From UBA9715 sp964553375 (GTDB taxonomy: Bacteria; Actinomycetota; Coriobacteriia; Coriobacteriales; Eggerthellaceae), in assembly GCA_964553375.1 (NCBI GenBank), contig CAZKKN010000011.1:1-43819 (forward strand): a stretch of 43,819 nt of DNA, in the 5' to 3' direction. Below, one piece after another: positions 1-8,056 of the stretch (its first letter is position 1; the number at the start of each line of letters is the position of its first letter). Under the pieces are notes generated by a model. That model was not told the origin of the DNA. It worked only from the letters and a program-made list of their open reading frames with translations, and did no database searches. Both the position numbers and the translations under genes were made by a program.

Positions 1-668
1 ACCCAGGTCATGTCAGGCCACAGCATGTCTTGGCGCTTCTTGGAGATGTAAATGCCAAACCAACCGGTCATGCAGGCGATGTTCAGAAGCCCGGCGATGC
101 CGTTGAGCACATTATGCGGGCCGCCGTTCAGGAGCACACCCTCATCGGTGACAAAGCTGGAATCCCAAGCCACAATGGCGCTCTCGAAGTCGCTCGCCAC
201 GGCGATCAGGATGTTGATGGCCACGATGACGAACGGGAACGCCTTGAACCAATGGGAACGTCCAACCTTGCCCCAGCTGTACTTCAGCATCATGAAGCCG
301 ATGCATCCAGCTGTGGCAGCATAGACCTTCGCATAGTGGAACCAGCCGCCCATGGTGGTATACGTGGGATTGTTGAGCGCCCACTCGGCTCCCATGGCCG
401 CACCTACCTCAACGGCTATGCAGTAGACCGTCATGGCACCACAAACTCCGATGAACATGAATATGCCGCCAGCTTTTGTCCGACGCGCAAATTCGTTCAG
501 GAGAATCAACGCTATCAGCACCATGAAGACTCCCACCCATTGATACGTTGCATTTGGGCCGCCAACATCGAAGAGAACGAACCCAGCTAAGAGTATGACG
601 GCGAGAGACACCGCCAACACCCCCACCCATTTCAGGATGGTACTTTGACCGCGAGCATCCGATGACAT
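1..668 (-). CDS. DUF5692-like integral membrane protein (3' end cut by window edge)
   Basis: The reading frame opens at an ATG at 668 and is open to the window edge (about 222 codons seen). The start is fixed by AAGGAGG 7 bases upstream. The translation begins MSSDARGQSTILKW and is strongly hydrophobic, with about five or six membrane helices. It contains LLNEFARRTKAGG, WFHYAKVYAATAGCIGFM and GIYISKKRQDMLWPDMTW, which I recall as features of the uncharacterised DUF5692 membrane family; that assignment is from memory. No enzyme motif is visible and I propose no function. It begins 14 bases after the stop of the TetR gene, so the two are almost certainly cotranscribed and the regulator probably controls it. 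Confidence 0.65.
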   Translation of the reverse strand, partial: MSSDARGQSTILKWVGVLAVSLAVILLAGFVLFDVGGPNATYQWVGVFMVLIALILLNEFARRTKAGGIFMFIGVCGAMTVYCIAVEVGAAMGAEWALNNPTYTTMGGWFHYAKVYAATAGCIGFMMLKYSWGKVGRSHWFKAFPFVIVAINILIAVASDFESAIVAWDSSFVTDEGVLLNGGPHNVLNGIAGLLNIACMTGWFGIYISKKRQDMLWPDMTW

Positions 669-682
669 GATTACCTCCTTCT

Positions 683-1321
683 CTACGGCCTATCCAAATG
701 GAGCGTCTGCGCAATCACGTCGGCGATGGTCTGATCGTCAGCGTCGGGGTGTTTACGCAGATACCCTATTACCCCTAAGATGAGAATGTAGAACGTCTCA
801 TAAAGATGCGAGATGCGTATCTCGTGGTTACGCGCGTAATCCTGCACGGTGGTGTCTATGATGTACGTTGCCGTATGAGCCGCCACCCTGTTCACGAATT
901 CCAAGTACAATGCGGCGTTTTCCTGGGATACCAAGGCGAAGCGGAACGCCTCTTCCTCGAAAAGCCCCAAGCGCAGAACGCGTACGATGCTGACCAGCCC
1001 GTATTCCACATCCCCTGCGGGACGGCTCTCGTTCCAGTGCTGGAGCAGCTCGATGAAATCGGCGATGTAGGTATCCATCACCGCTGAAGTGACAGCTTCC
1101 TTATTGGGGAAGTAATGGTAGAAAAGCGACCGGGTCACGCCCACGCGCTCTGCGATATCCTTGATGGTGGTATGGGCAAGGCCCCGCTCGTCATAGAGCT
1201 CGCGGGCGGCTTCGATTATCTCAGCCCGACGCTCATCGGTGCTTTTGGGGAGGGCGCGCACGGATCGGGCGGCCTTTGCGGCCCCCTTCTGCATCCGTTT
1301 TCTCTCTGCCTGTTTCCCCAT
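683..1321 (-). CDS. TetR/AcrR family transcriptional regulator
   Basis: A 212-aa protein. A basic N-terminal tail is followed by a TetR-type helix-turn-helix at about residues 30-77 (RAEIIEAARELYDERG, TTIKDIAERVGVTRSLFYHYF, NKEAVTSAV). The C-terminal ligand-binding half has no recognisable subfamily signature, so the ligand is unknown. The ATG at 1321 is preceded by AGGA. It lies upstream of the DUF5692 gene in one transcription unit and divergent from a nitroreductase; the spacer holds a perfect 12+3+12 palindrome that is a good operator candidate. Autorepression plus control of the nitroreductase is inference from layout. Confidence 0.88.
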   Translation of the reverse strand: MGKQAERKRMQKGAAKAARSVRALPKSTDERRAEIIEAARELYDERGLAHTTIKDIAERVGVTRSLFYHYFPNKEAVTSAVMDTYIADFIELLQHWNESRPAGDVEYGLVSIVRVLRLGLFEEEAFRFALVSQENAALYLEFVNRVAAHTATYIIDTTVQDYARNHEIRISHLYETFYILILGVIGYLRKHPDADDQTIADVIAQTLHLDRP

Positions 1322-1395
1322 GGCATCCTGCCGTTTCCTTTAACCATGATTCGAGGTTATCCGAGAGATTGACATCAGGTCAATGGACACAGGTG

Positions 1396-1422
1396 ACAAA
1401 GCGTCAATGGTTGACGCTTTGT
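1396..1422. promoter_or_regulatory. Palindromic operator candidate for the TetR regulator
   Basis: A perfect inverted repeat with 12-bp arms (ACAAAGCGTCAA and its complement) around TGG, in the divergent spacer between the TetR gene and the nitroreductase. Each arm carries TTGACG, a plausible -35 element, so a bound dimer could block promoters in both directions. The spacer 1322-1535 holds nothing else I can name. Use as an operator is inferred from symmetry and position. Confidence 0.6.
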
Positions 1423-1535
1423 TTAGAACAGTTAACTTTCCCGTGGACGAATCGGCGGGAAACCGCAACGCTACGATGTTTTGACGGAAAGCCAATGGCT
1501 ATAATCGATTTAACCCAGAGAAAGGAAGAATCGCT

Positions 1536-2225
1536 ATGATCTCCCTCGAAGAAGCACTGAGGCAACGCCATGCGGTTCGCTCGTTCACCGATGAACCCCT
1601 GCCCGATGAGGCCGTCGCCCGGCTGCAGGACAAAATGGCGCAGGTGAACGAAGAAGGCAATGTATCCATCCAGCTCGTTCGCGACGAGCCCCACGCATTC
1701 ACCGGGTTCAAGGCCCGCTATGGCAAGTTCCAAAACGTGCGGAACTACTTCGCTTTGGTGGGCCCCGATTCCCGTAGCCTCGACGAAGCGCTGGGTTATG
1801 CCGGCGAGAAGCTCGTGCTGCTCGCTCAGCAGCTCGGCCTCAACACCTGCTGGGTTGGCGGAACCTTCCGCGTAGTGAAAAACCGCTACACCATAGAGCC
1901 CAGCGAGAAGCTGGCAGCGGTAATTGCTTTGGGGATCGGCACCAACCAAGGCAAACCTCACAAGTCCGTCGCTCCCCAGGTCGTAGCCCCGAATTACGAC
2001 GATGCCCCTGAGTGGTTTCAGCGGGGCGTGGATGCCGCGCTGCTTGCGCCCACGGCTTTGAATCAGCAGAAGTTCCGCTTCAAGTGGGAAGGCGAAACGG
2101 CCGAAGGCCTTCCGTTGGTACGCTGCACCACTAAACGCGGCCCCTTCGCCCGCATGGACAAAGGCATCGCCAAACTCCACTTCGAGATAGGAGCCGGCGA
2201 AAGGGAATTCCTCTATCGGCGATAG
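1536..2225 (+). CDS. Nitroreductase family protein
   Basis: A 229-aa protein of the FMN-dependent nitroreductase fold. The N-terminus (LRQRHAVRSFTDEPLP) is the classic R-x-S-x-R-x-F/Y FMN-phosphate region of the family; GLNTCWVGGTF and VIALGIGTNQGKPHKS are the later flavin-contact segments. Such proteins reduce nitro groups, quinones or flavins with NAD(P)H; the substrate cannot be predicted. The ATG is preceded by AAAGGAAG. It is divergent from the TetR gene with a palindromic operator candidate between them, so it may be induced by a toxic small molecule. The spacing of the two halves resembles the so-called TM nitroreductase subgroup (Pfam PF14512), which I did not verify. Confidence 0.82.
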   Translation: MISLEEALRQRHAVRSFTDEPLPDEAVARLQDKMAQVNEEGNVSIQLVRDEPHAFTGFKARYGKFQNVRNYFALVGPDSRSLDEALGYAGEKLVLLAQQLGLNTCWVGGTFRVVKNRYTIEPSEKLAAVIALGIGTNQGKPHKSVAPQVVAPNYDDAPEWFQRGVDAALLAPTALNQQKFRFKWEGETAEGLPLVRCTTKRGPFARMDKGIAKLHFEIGAGEREFLYRR

Positions 2226-2260
2226 CCTTTACGGAAAGAAAACCGAATCCTGATCCAACA

Positions 2261-2318
2261 CGGCGCCGACCCATAGGGCCGGCGCCGCGCCGTTGCGGAA
2301 CCGATTGAAACGGTTTCC
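2261..2318. terminator. Hairpins between convergent genes
   Basis: Between the nitroreductase stop and the convergent C69 peptidase stop lie two hairpins: a GC-rich one with CGGCGCCG arms at 2261-2268 and 2280-2287, and a second with GGAACCG against CGGTTTCC at 2297-2318 (one bulged base). No long T tract follows either, so factor-independent termination is only plausible. Confidence 0.4.
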
Positions 2319-3878
2319 CTAATGATCTGACGCGCCGAAGGCGTTTTTCATATGCAGGCTGCGGGTGAACAGCACGCTTTGCAGCAGTTTGTCATTACCC
2401 TCTTTGACCTTGGCCGTGAGCTTCTCATTCGCGCTCTCCAAAAGCGCCATGGCCTCTTGGTTGCCTGCGTCGCTTCCCAGCTCCTCTAAGGCTTTATCCA
2501 CTTCACGCAAAGATGCATAGCCGGCAGCTATCGTTTCCTGCTGATAGGCCGAGATAGCCTCCATATTGGCGAAGTACTCCGGATCCGCCAAAGCGGCCAC
2601 GAGCCGGTCTGTCCAATAGAACGAATCGGTGGTCACCTGCAGAGGCGTATCAAGATAAGCAGGCAGCTTGGACACGTTGCTGAAGATCGCGATGGAGGTG
2701 TTGAACGGGCCGGACCCGAACGACACCCACTGCACTCCGCGAGCCGCAGCCGGCGCATAGGGGCGGATCTGCAGCACAGAGCACTCACAAGTGCGATTGA
2801 TGCCGATCTCGCGGAAACGGCTTCGGCTCTCCTCGGTACCTTGACGGCCATACGGGTCATAGATGGTTCCCTCATAGGTGGAGGAAAGGACATCCTTCAC
2901 ATCCATGACGGAGAGCTTGACCTCAGGCACCATGCACCAGGGTATATCCATGGACTCGGGGCCGAAATGTGCATCCGCCCCCTTGAAAGCAGGATCCGAC
3001 GGGTTGAGCACGCTGCAGATGTACCAGGCCCGGGGGTTGTTGTACACGATATCAAGCCACGTGTAGCTGCTGAATGCCTGACGCGGATTGAACACCCGGG
3101 GAATGCCGCAGAACTCCTCGCCGGCAGAGCTCTCAGATGCGGCATCCTGGCCCATGGTGACATCCAGGTGATTCTCGGCCATCCATTGGGGCAGATCGGC
3201 ACTGCACATGAAGTCATGCTGGGCGCCGAGCGCATCGGACAGATCAAGCTTGTCAATGCCAAGGCGGTTGGGTTGGGCCACGTAGCAATCGTCCGGTACG
3301 CGGCGAGCGATCCAGTGATGGCCGCCTATGGTCTCGATGTACCATATATCCTTCTCGTCGCCGAACGCCACGCCGTTCATCTCGTAGGTACCGAACTGCT
3401 CCAGGAGCGCACCCATGCGCCCCACGCCTTCCTTGGCGCTGCGGATATAGGGCAGGATTATGGTGACCAGGTCTTCTTCCCCAATGCCACCGGGCACTTC
3501 AGCCTCGTAATCGCTGTCGCCCGGCTTTCCCTTCGCGGGTTTGTAACACACCAAGGGATCGGCTCCAAGCACGCGGGAATTACCGGAGATCGTCTCCGTG
3601 GCCGTCATGGACACGTTGGCGGCGTTGATGCCCGCCTCGCCCCACACACCGTCTTCGCTATCGGCATTGGGTACGCAAACATAGCGCAGCGGGTTATCGG
3701 GCAACTCCATAGTGAGGTGGCTATTCACCCCGGTATAGGTCCGTGGCTGGTCTTTCGGCTCCACCACTACCATACACTTGGGATTGAAAGAGCCATTCCC
3801 GCAATCCTCGTTGCGGGCCACCAGCGTTGAACCATCATTCGTAGCTTTCCTGCCGACGAGCAGCGTTGTGCATCCCAT
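2319..3878 (-). CDS. C69 family dipeptidase (PepD-like)
   Basis: A 519-aa protein starting MGCTTLLVGRKATNDGSTL, the beginning typical of C69 Ntn-hydrolase dipeptidases, in which the early Cys (residue 3) becomes the catalytic N-terminal nucleophile after processing. The chosen start at 3878 has AAGGAGGAG upstream; the reading frame extends further 5' but without supporting features. Family sequences follow: ARNEDCG, EAGINAANVSMTATET, IWYIETIGGHHWIARRVPDDCYVAQPN. Length fits the family. No signal peptide is visible, so it is likely cytosolic and cleaves dipeptides. It is followed on the same strand, further upstream in transcription, by a DUF362 gene, with about 175 bases between. Confidence 0.88.
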   Translation of the reverse strand: MGCTTLLVGRKATNDGSTLVARNEDCGNGSFNPKCMVVVEPKDQPRTYTGVNSHLTMELPDNPLRYVCVPNADSEDGVWGEAGINAANVSMTATETISGNSRVLGADPLVCYKPAKGKPGDSDYEAEVPGGIGEEDLVTIILPYIRSAKEGVGRMGALLEQFGTYEMNGVAFGDEKDIWYIETIGGHHWIARRVPDDCYVAQPNRLGIDKLDLSDALGAQHDFMCSADLPQWMAENHLDVTMGQDAASESSAGEEFCGIPRVFNPRQAFSSYTWLDIVYNNPRAWYICSVLNPSDPAFKGADAHFGPESMDIPWCMVPEVKLSVMDVKDVLSSTYEGTIYDPYGRQGTEESRSRFREIGINRTCECSVLQIRPYAPAAARGVQWVSFGSGPFNTSIAIFSNVSKLPAYLDTPLQVTTDSFYWTDRLVAALADPEYFANMEAISAYQQETIAAGYASLREVDKALEELGSDAGNQEAMALLESANEKLTAKVKEGNDKLLQSVLFTRSLHMKNAFGASDH

Positions 3879-4054
3879 GATCTCCTCCTTATGAGCGCTT
3901 TGCATACCACCTCTCAGGTATAGCGCTTGATGGAGGCCACCATGGCCGGAATGGCGGGCCGTTGGCAAACCCCAAGGCCCCGGCAATCTTCCCGTTACCC
4001 TAAGGACCGCTAGTCCTTCACGGAGAAGTGCGGGCCATCGACCTCGATGCCGTA

Positions 4055-4936
4055 TTAGACGACCACCAGCTCGTAGTCGCGGGACCCATAACCCAAACGC
4101 TCAGCGTCCTCGATGGTCTTAATGCCATGCTTTGAGTTCACCCGCTCCATGAAATGGTCGCGTCCCGGGTCATCCGATGCCATAACCGCATCGATGCAAG
4201 CCTGATCGATGGCCGCGGGATCCAAGGAGGCGAAGATGCCTATGTCGGCCATGCAGGGATCTTCTGCCACAGCGCAGCAATCGCAGTCCACTGAGAGATT
4301 GCAGGCGATGTTTATATAGGCCAGGTTGCTGCCGAAGTGGTTGACCACGGTTTCGGCCGCCTCGGCCATCGCCTCCAGGAAGTCATCCTGCTCGGCATGC
4401 TTGTCCCAGAACTCGCCCTGATTCAACGTGGCGGCGCCGGTATGGATATTCACCTTGCCCTGATTCGATGCGCACCCGATGGAGAGCTGCTTCAGCGCCC
4501 CGCCGAAACCGCCCATGGGATGCCCCTTGAAATGGGAGAGCACGAGCATGGACTGGTAGTTTGCTAGATTCTTGCCCACGCGATTCTCTTTGAGCACCCG
4601 GCCGTTCTCGATGGGGAATACCAGGTCGGGGCCTTCCGCATCCATGATATCCACGGCGAAGACATCGGCCCAGCCGTGCTCTTTCATGAGCTTCTCATGT
4701 TTCTCGGTGGTATCCCGAGCGCCATCGTAGGCGGTATTGCACTCCACAATGGTGCCATCCACCTCCCGGACCATGGGAATCATGAACTCGGGCCGCAGGT
4801 AGTTCTGATTGCCCTCCTCACCGGAATGGACCTTCACCGCCACCTTGCCAGGCAGCTTCACTCCCAAATGCTCATACATGCGCACCACGTTTTCCGGCGT
4901 TAGCTCCTTTGAGAAATACACTTTGGGTTTTGCCAT
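4055..4936 (-). CDS. DUF362 domain-containing protein
   Basis: A 293-aa protein of the DUF362 family, which is common in anaerobes and often annotated as Fe-S-associated. Recognisable parts: VYFSKELTPENV, VAVKVHSGEEGNQNYLRP, LSHFKGHPMGGFGGALKQLSIG, then a Cys-rich segment near residues 218-228 (CNLSVDCDCCAVAEDPC) and DIGIFASLDPAAIDQACIDA. The Cys-rich segment could bind a metal or cluster, but it is not the CxxCxxC ferredoxin form that some DUF362 proteins carry at the C-terminus. The ATG at 4936 is preceded by GCAGGAGGC; the frame extends upstream but unconvincingly. The biochemical role of the family is unclear. Confidence 0.8.
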   Translation of the reverse strand: MAKPKVYFSKELTPENVVRMYEHLGVKLPGKVAVKVHSGEEGNQNYLRPEFMIPMVREVDGTIVECNTAYDGARDTTEKHEKLMKEHGWADVFAVDIMDAEGPDLVFPIENGRVLKENRVGKNLANYQSMLVLSHFKGHPMGGFGGALKQLSIGCASNQGKVNIHTGAATLNQGEFWDKHAEQDDFLEAMAEAAETVVNHFGSNLAYINIACNLSVDCDCCAVAEDPCMADIGIFASLDPAAIDQACIDAVMASDDPGRDHFMERVNSKHGIKTIEDAERLGYGSRDYELVVV

Positions 4937-5143
4937 GGAAGCCTCCTGCCCCATCGGTCTTGCGGCAGCGCTGCGAGATCGCCCGTTGCCTGGGAAATGA
5001 GAATGCATCCATTATACGCCCTGACCGCATCTCATCGCTAGGAGCACATGCCTAATGCGCGCGTCTTTGAAAGAGCGTTCGCCGCTAGACATCCATTGCA
5101 AAATAATTTCAACTCATTTGCACGGATTGGCGAAGATGAATCG

Positions 5144-5152
5144 TGTTATAAG
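5144..5152 (+). promoter_or_regulatory. Extended -10 promoter of the sigma/anti-sigma operon
   Basis: TGTTATAAG matches an extended -10 element (TGn followed by TATAAG, five of six to TATAAT). No good -35 sits 17 bases upstream, as expected for an extended -10 promoter. It lies 33 bases before the start of the secreted-protein gene, with a ribosome site (AGGAGGAAA) between. This suggests housekeeping-sigma transcription rather than, or in addition to, autoregulation by the encoded ECF sigma factor. Confidence 0.5.
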
Positions 5153-5184
5153 TAGGAACGGTTCGAAATAGGAGGAAACGACCC

Positions 5185-5742
5185 ATGAAGAGAACGCTCA
5201 TCGCCATCCTTGCAACCGCAGTCTGCGTTGCGCTTGCCATCCCAGCCCTCGCTTTCGCCCAGGGAGGCATTCCGACGGCCTCGGCAACCATTCCTCCCTG
5301 TGCCGAAGGAAACTGCACAGCTGCCGCGCAAAGCATCGGAGCTGCGCCCCGGAGCATCCAGGAGACGAAAGCCGCACAGGAAGCCTCTGATGCACAAACG
5401 ACCCCTGTGACTCAGTGCCCCGGCTACGTTGATGCCGACGGCGATGGCGTATGCGACAACTACGACACCGCGAATTGCAACCATGCCCAGCGCTGGGGTA
5501 ATGGCGCTGGCCAAGCTTGCCCTGGCTTCGTCGATGCCGATGGCGATGGCGTATGCGACAACTACGGCAATGGCTGCCTGCATGGCAACGGCAACGGTGC
5601 GTGCCCCGGTTACGTTGATGCCGACGGCAACGGCCAGTGCGACAACTACGGCCGGGGCGCTGGGTCCGGCTACGGCGCCGCCGCAAGCGGCCAGGGTGGC
5701 TATGGTCACCACGGTGCTGGACACGGCTGCCATAGGGGTTAA
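5185..5742 (+). CDS. Secreted protein with three Cys/Asp-rich calcium-loop repeats
   Basis: A 185-aa protein with a Sec signal peptide (MKRTLIAILATAVCVALAIPALAFAQ). Three near-identical repeats follow at about residues 77-93, 111-130 and 139-155, each of the form CPG(Y/F)VDADGDGVCDNYG. DxDxDG-type loops of this kind, with paired Cys, resemble thrombospondin type-3 and EF-hand calcium sites. The tail is Gly/His-rich (GYGHHGAGHGCHRG). Calcium or transition-metal binding outside the membrane is inference. It ends 20 bases before the ECF sigma gene and the tail composition resembles the tail of the anti-sigma factor two genes on, which suggests a shared ligand or role. I do not recognise the full-length family. 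Confidence 0.8.
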   Translation: MKRTLIAILATAVCVALAIPALAFAQGGIPTASATIPPCAEGNCTAAAQSIGAAPRSIQETKAAQEASDAQTTPVTQCPGYVDADGDGVCDNYDTANCNHAQRWGNGAGQACPGFVDADGDGVCDNYGNGCLHGNGNGACPGYVDADGNGQCDNYGRGAGSGYGAAASGQGGYGHHGAGHGCHRG

Positions 5743-5762
5743 GCCGTACTGAAAGGCTGCCT

Positions 5763-6254
5763 TTGAGGGATAAGAAGGACATCGAGCAGGCTATCGACAT
5801 CCATGGCCCAACGGTATGGCGTGTTTGTGCGAACTTCTTTCGCGCAGAGCAAGATGCCCAGGATGCCTTCCAAGAGGCGTTCATCAAATACGCCTTAGCG
5901 GATTCTGCCCAGTTCAGCGACGAAGAGCACCGCAAAGCATGGTTAATCAAAGTGGCCTCCAATCAATGCAAAGACATGTTGCGCGCAAGCTGCAGAACCG
6001 ACCAATCATTGGATCAAGACGCCGGTTGTGCAGCCATACCGGCGAAAGACCCGGCCGAGCAGCCCGGATCGCTCCAGAGCGAAGTGCTCGATGCCTTCCG
6101 TTCATTGGACGACCCGCCGCGCTTGCCGCTCTATCTGGCGATCTATGAGGGCTATACGGCCCCGGAGATTGCGAAGCTGCTGGATGCGCCGGTGAATACC
6201 GTATACTCATGGATTTCCCGCGGCAGGAAGATGCTGAAGGAGGCGCTCTCATGA
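5763..6254 (+). CDS. ECF (sigma-70 family) RNA polymerase sigma factor
   Basis: A 163-aa protein with region 2 at about residues 10-65 (AQDAFQEAFIKYALA, AWLIKVASNQCKDMLR) and region 4 at about 110-160 (LPLYLAIYEGYTAPEIAKLL, VNTVYSWISRGRKMLKEAL). It begins with TTG at 5763, preceded by GAAAGG at a suitable distance; I find no better ATG in frame before region 2. The stop overlaps the anti-sigma start (ATGA), the usual sign of a sigma/anti-sigma pair. Targets are unknown, but the preceding secreted protein is a likely member of the regulon. Confidence 0.88.
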   Translation: MRDKKDIEQAIDIHGPTVWRVCANFFRAEQDAQDAFQEAFIKYALADSAQFSDEEHRKAWLIKVASNQCKDMLRASCRTDQSLDQDAGCAAIPAKDPAEQPGSLQSEVLDAFRSLDDPPRLPLYLAIYEGYTAPEIAKLLDAPVNTVYSWISRGRKMLKEALS

Positions 6255-7111
6255 ACGACGAGAAGCTCGATACGCTCGTGCGCGATGCCTTCGATGGCGT
6301 GCAGATCCCCGATGAAGCGAAGCAGGGTGCCCTTCGCGCCATCGAAGCGCTGCAGGTCAGCGCAGCGCCAGACCACGAGAACGTGCTACACGCCTCCTTC
6401 GCACCGAAACGGCATCATCGGGGATGGTTCATCAGCGCTGCAGCTGCCTGTCTTATCTTAGTGGCAGCTCTTTTCGGCGTGCAGCATATCAACTCAACCC
6501 CCACCGCGTTCGTGGACATCGATATGAATCCCTCGATAGAGCTGCAAGTGAACCGCTTCGACAAAGTGATCGGCACTCAGGCGATGAACGATGATGGAAG
6601 CATGGTGCTTGCCGACCTGGACCTCAAAGGACTCCCCTATGAACAGGCTATCGCCGAGCTCACCGCCAGCGCCGCATTCGCAGCCTATCTGACACCTGAT
6701 TCGTTCGTGCAATTCAGCGTGGTCACCGACAGCCAAAGCCAACAACAGGCTCTTATGACTGCAAGCGAGGCTTGCATAGCTACGCTGCCCTGCCAAAGCG
6801 CTTGTGAAAGCGTCACTCAGGCCGCTCGTGCAGAAGCCCATGATCACGGCATGGGCTGCGGGCGCTATACGGCAGCCCAAGAGCTCATGGCCCTGGACTC
6901 CACAGTGACCCTCGAGGAATGCGAGACGCTTTCCATGCGCGAGCTGCGAGACCGCATAGACGCCTGCGAGGGCCATGGGCAAAGCAACGGTCAGGGACAA
7001 GGCTCAGGCCAGAACCACGGTTGGGGCTATGGCTATGGCTATGGCCAAGATCAGGGCACGGGCCAAGGCCACGATTCCGGCCAAGGGCACCGCTACGGCC
7101 ATCACGGGTGA
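6251..7111 (+). CDS. RsgI-like membrane anti-sigma factor with Gly/Gln/His-rich tail
   Basis: A 286-aa protein. Residues 1-55 are the cytosolic sigma-binding part; a single membrane helix follows at about 58-78 (GWFISAAAACLILVAALFGV); then an extracytoplasmic domain starting FVDIDMNPSIELQVNRFDKV, which matches the middle domain of RsgI anti-sigma factors. In clostridial RsgI proteins an Asn-Pro bond at this place is, as I recall, cleaved autoproteolytically; the same NP is present here. The last 45 residues are low complexity, rich in Gly, Gln, His and Tyr. The start overlaps the sigma stop by four bases and has GAAGGAGG upstream. Unlike clostridial RsgI there is no carbohydrate-binding module, so the signal must differ. 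Confidence 0.82.
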   Translation: MNDEKLDTLVRDAFDGVQIPDEAKQGALRAIEALQVSAAPDHENVLHASFAPKRHHRGWFISAAAACLILVAALFGVQHINSTPTAFVDIDMNPSIELQVNRFDKVIGTQAMNDDGSMVLADLDLKGLPYEQAIAELTASAAFAAYLTPDSFVQFSVVTDSQSQQQALMTASEACIATLPCQSACESVTQAARAEAHDHGMGCGRYTAAQELMALDSTVTLEECETLSMRELRDRIDACEGHGQSNGQGQGSGQNHGWGYGYGYGQDQGTGQGHDSGQGHRYGHHG

Positions 7112-7150
7112 TGCCTCTTTCGCCACAAGCCCTCGGCGTTAAAAGACTCC

Positions 7151-7906
7151 CTAACCCAGGAGATCCACAACGAGACGCACCGCGAAAAGCCCAATGACCA
7201 CCAGCATCAAGGGGCGCAGAATGCCGGCCCCTTTCTTGCTGAACATGGTGGAGCCCACCCAATTCCCCGCGATATTGAACGCACCGGCTGCAAGCCCCAA
7301 GGGGATGAGCACCGCGCCATTCACCAAGAAGACCACGAGCGCAGCGAAGTTGGTGGACAGGTTGATGGCCTTAGTGGTGCCCGCAGCGCTGCGCACATCC
7401 TGATGGGCCGCCACGGTAAGCAAGATCATGAGGAACGTTCCCGTTCCCGGCCCATAGAAGCCATCATAGGCCCCCACCACCAAGGCCACAGCAGCTGTGA
7501 TGGCAAGCGCTTGACCGCGCGGCAATGGGTTGCGCGCGTACTTGTCCAGATCCTTCGTACGCAAAACGAAGAAAGCCACGAACGGCAAAGCGACGAGCAT
7601 GAACATCATGAGCAGCGAGTCATCGACCAGAAGCGCCAAACTGGCGCCGAGGGCCGATCCCGTAAGACCGCAGGCCACGCCCACTGCAACGAAAGCCTTG
7701 GCCATATATCCGAAGAGCGCATAGCGAACCGTGGCCACCGTGGTACCCAAGGTGCTTGAGAGCTTATTGGTTGCTATCGCCACATGAGGCGGTATGCCAG
7801 CGAAGAAGAATGCCGGCAACGAGATGAGGCCACCGCCTCCAGCCACCGCATCCACGAACCCGGCGATAAGGGCCAAAGGGCACACGATGAGATATTCCAC
7901 AGCCAC
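7151..7906 (-). CDS. TSUP/TauE-SafE family membrane transporter
   Basis: A 251-aa protein with about eight membrane helices and the two family signatures: GFVDAVAGGGGLISLPAF near the N-terminus and VGAYDGFYGPGTGTFLMI in the middle of the protein. Family members move sulfite, sulfonates or other small sulfur or organic anions across the cytoplasmic membrane; the substrate here is unknown. It starts with GTG at 7906 preceded by AAGGGAAAGG; a second GTG two codons later is possible. It appears monocistronic and convergent with the anti-sigma gene, with only 39 bases between the two stops. Confidence 0.87.
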   Translation of the reverse strand: MAVEYLIVCPLALIAGFVDAVAGGGGLISLPAFFFAGIPPHVAIATNKLSSTLGTTVATVRYALFGYMAKAFVAVGVACGLTGSALGASLALLVDDSLLMMFMLVALPFVAFFVLRTKDLDKYARNPLPRGQALAITAAVALVVGAYDGFYGPGTGTFLMILLTVAAHQDVRSAAGTTKAINLSTNFAALVVFLVNGAVLIPLGLAAGAFNIAGNWVGSTMFSKKGAGILRPLMLVVIGLFAVRLVVDLLG

Positions 7907-8056
7907 CCTTTCCCTTGCCCATCCTTGCCGCAGGTTATTCTAAGCCGCCTCCACGGTTATGCCAACCATTGCAAATATTATCCTGAGATAAGTATATTTC
8001 GGTGTCGCGGGCTGCCCGGCTGTGATACGCTTGCATGGAAGACGAGAGGAGCCGCC

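Noticed and set aside
4002..4018. Small hairpin (AAGGAC with GTCCTT) between the DUF362 and C69 genes
   Set aside because: Only six base pairs and no T tract; too weak to call a terminator.
5429..5752. Alternative-frame protein over the secreted calcium-loop gene
   Set aside because: It is a frame shadow produced by the repeats; the frame with a signal peptide and Cys/Asp loops is the real one.
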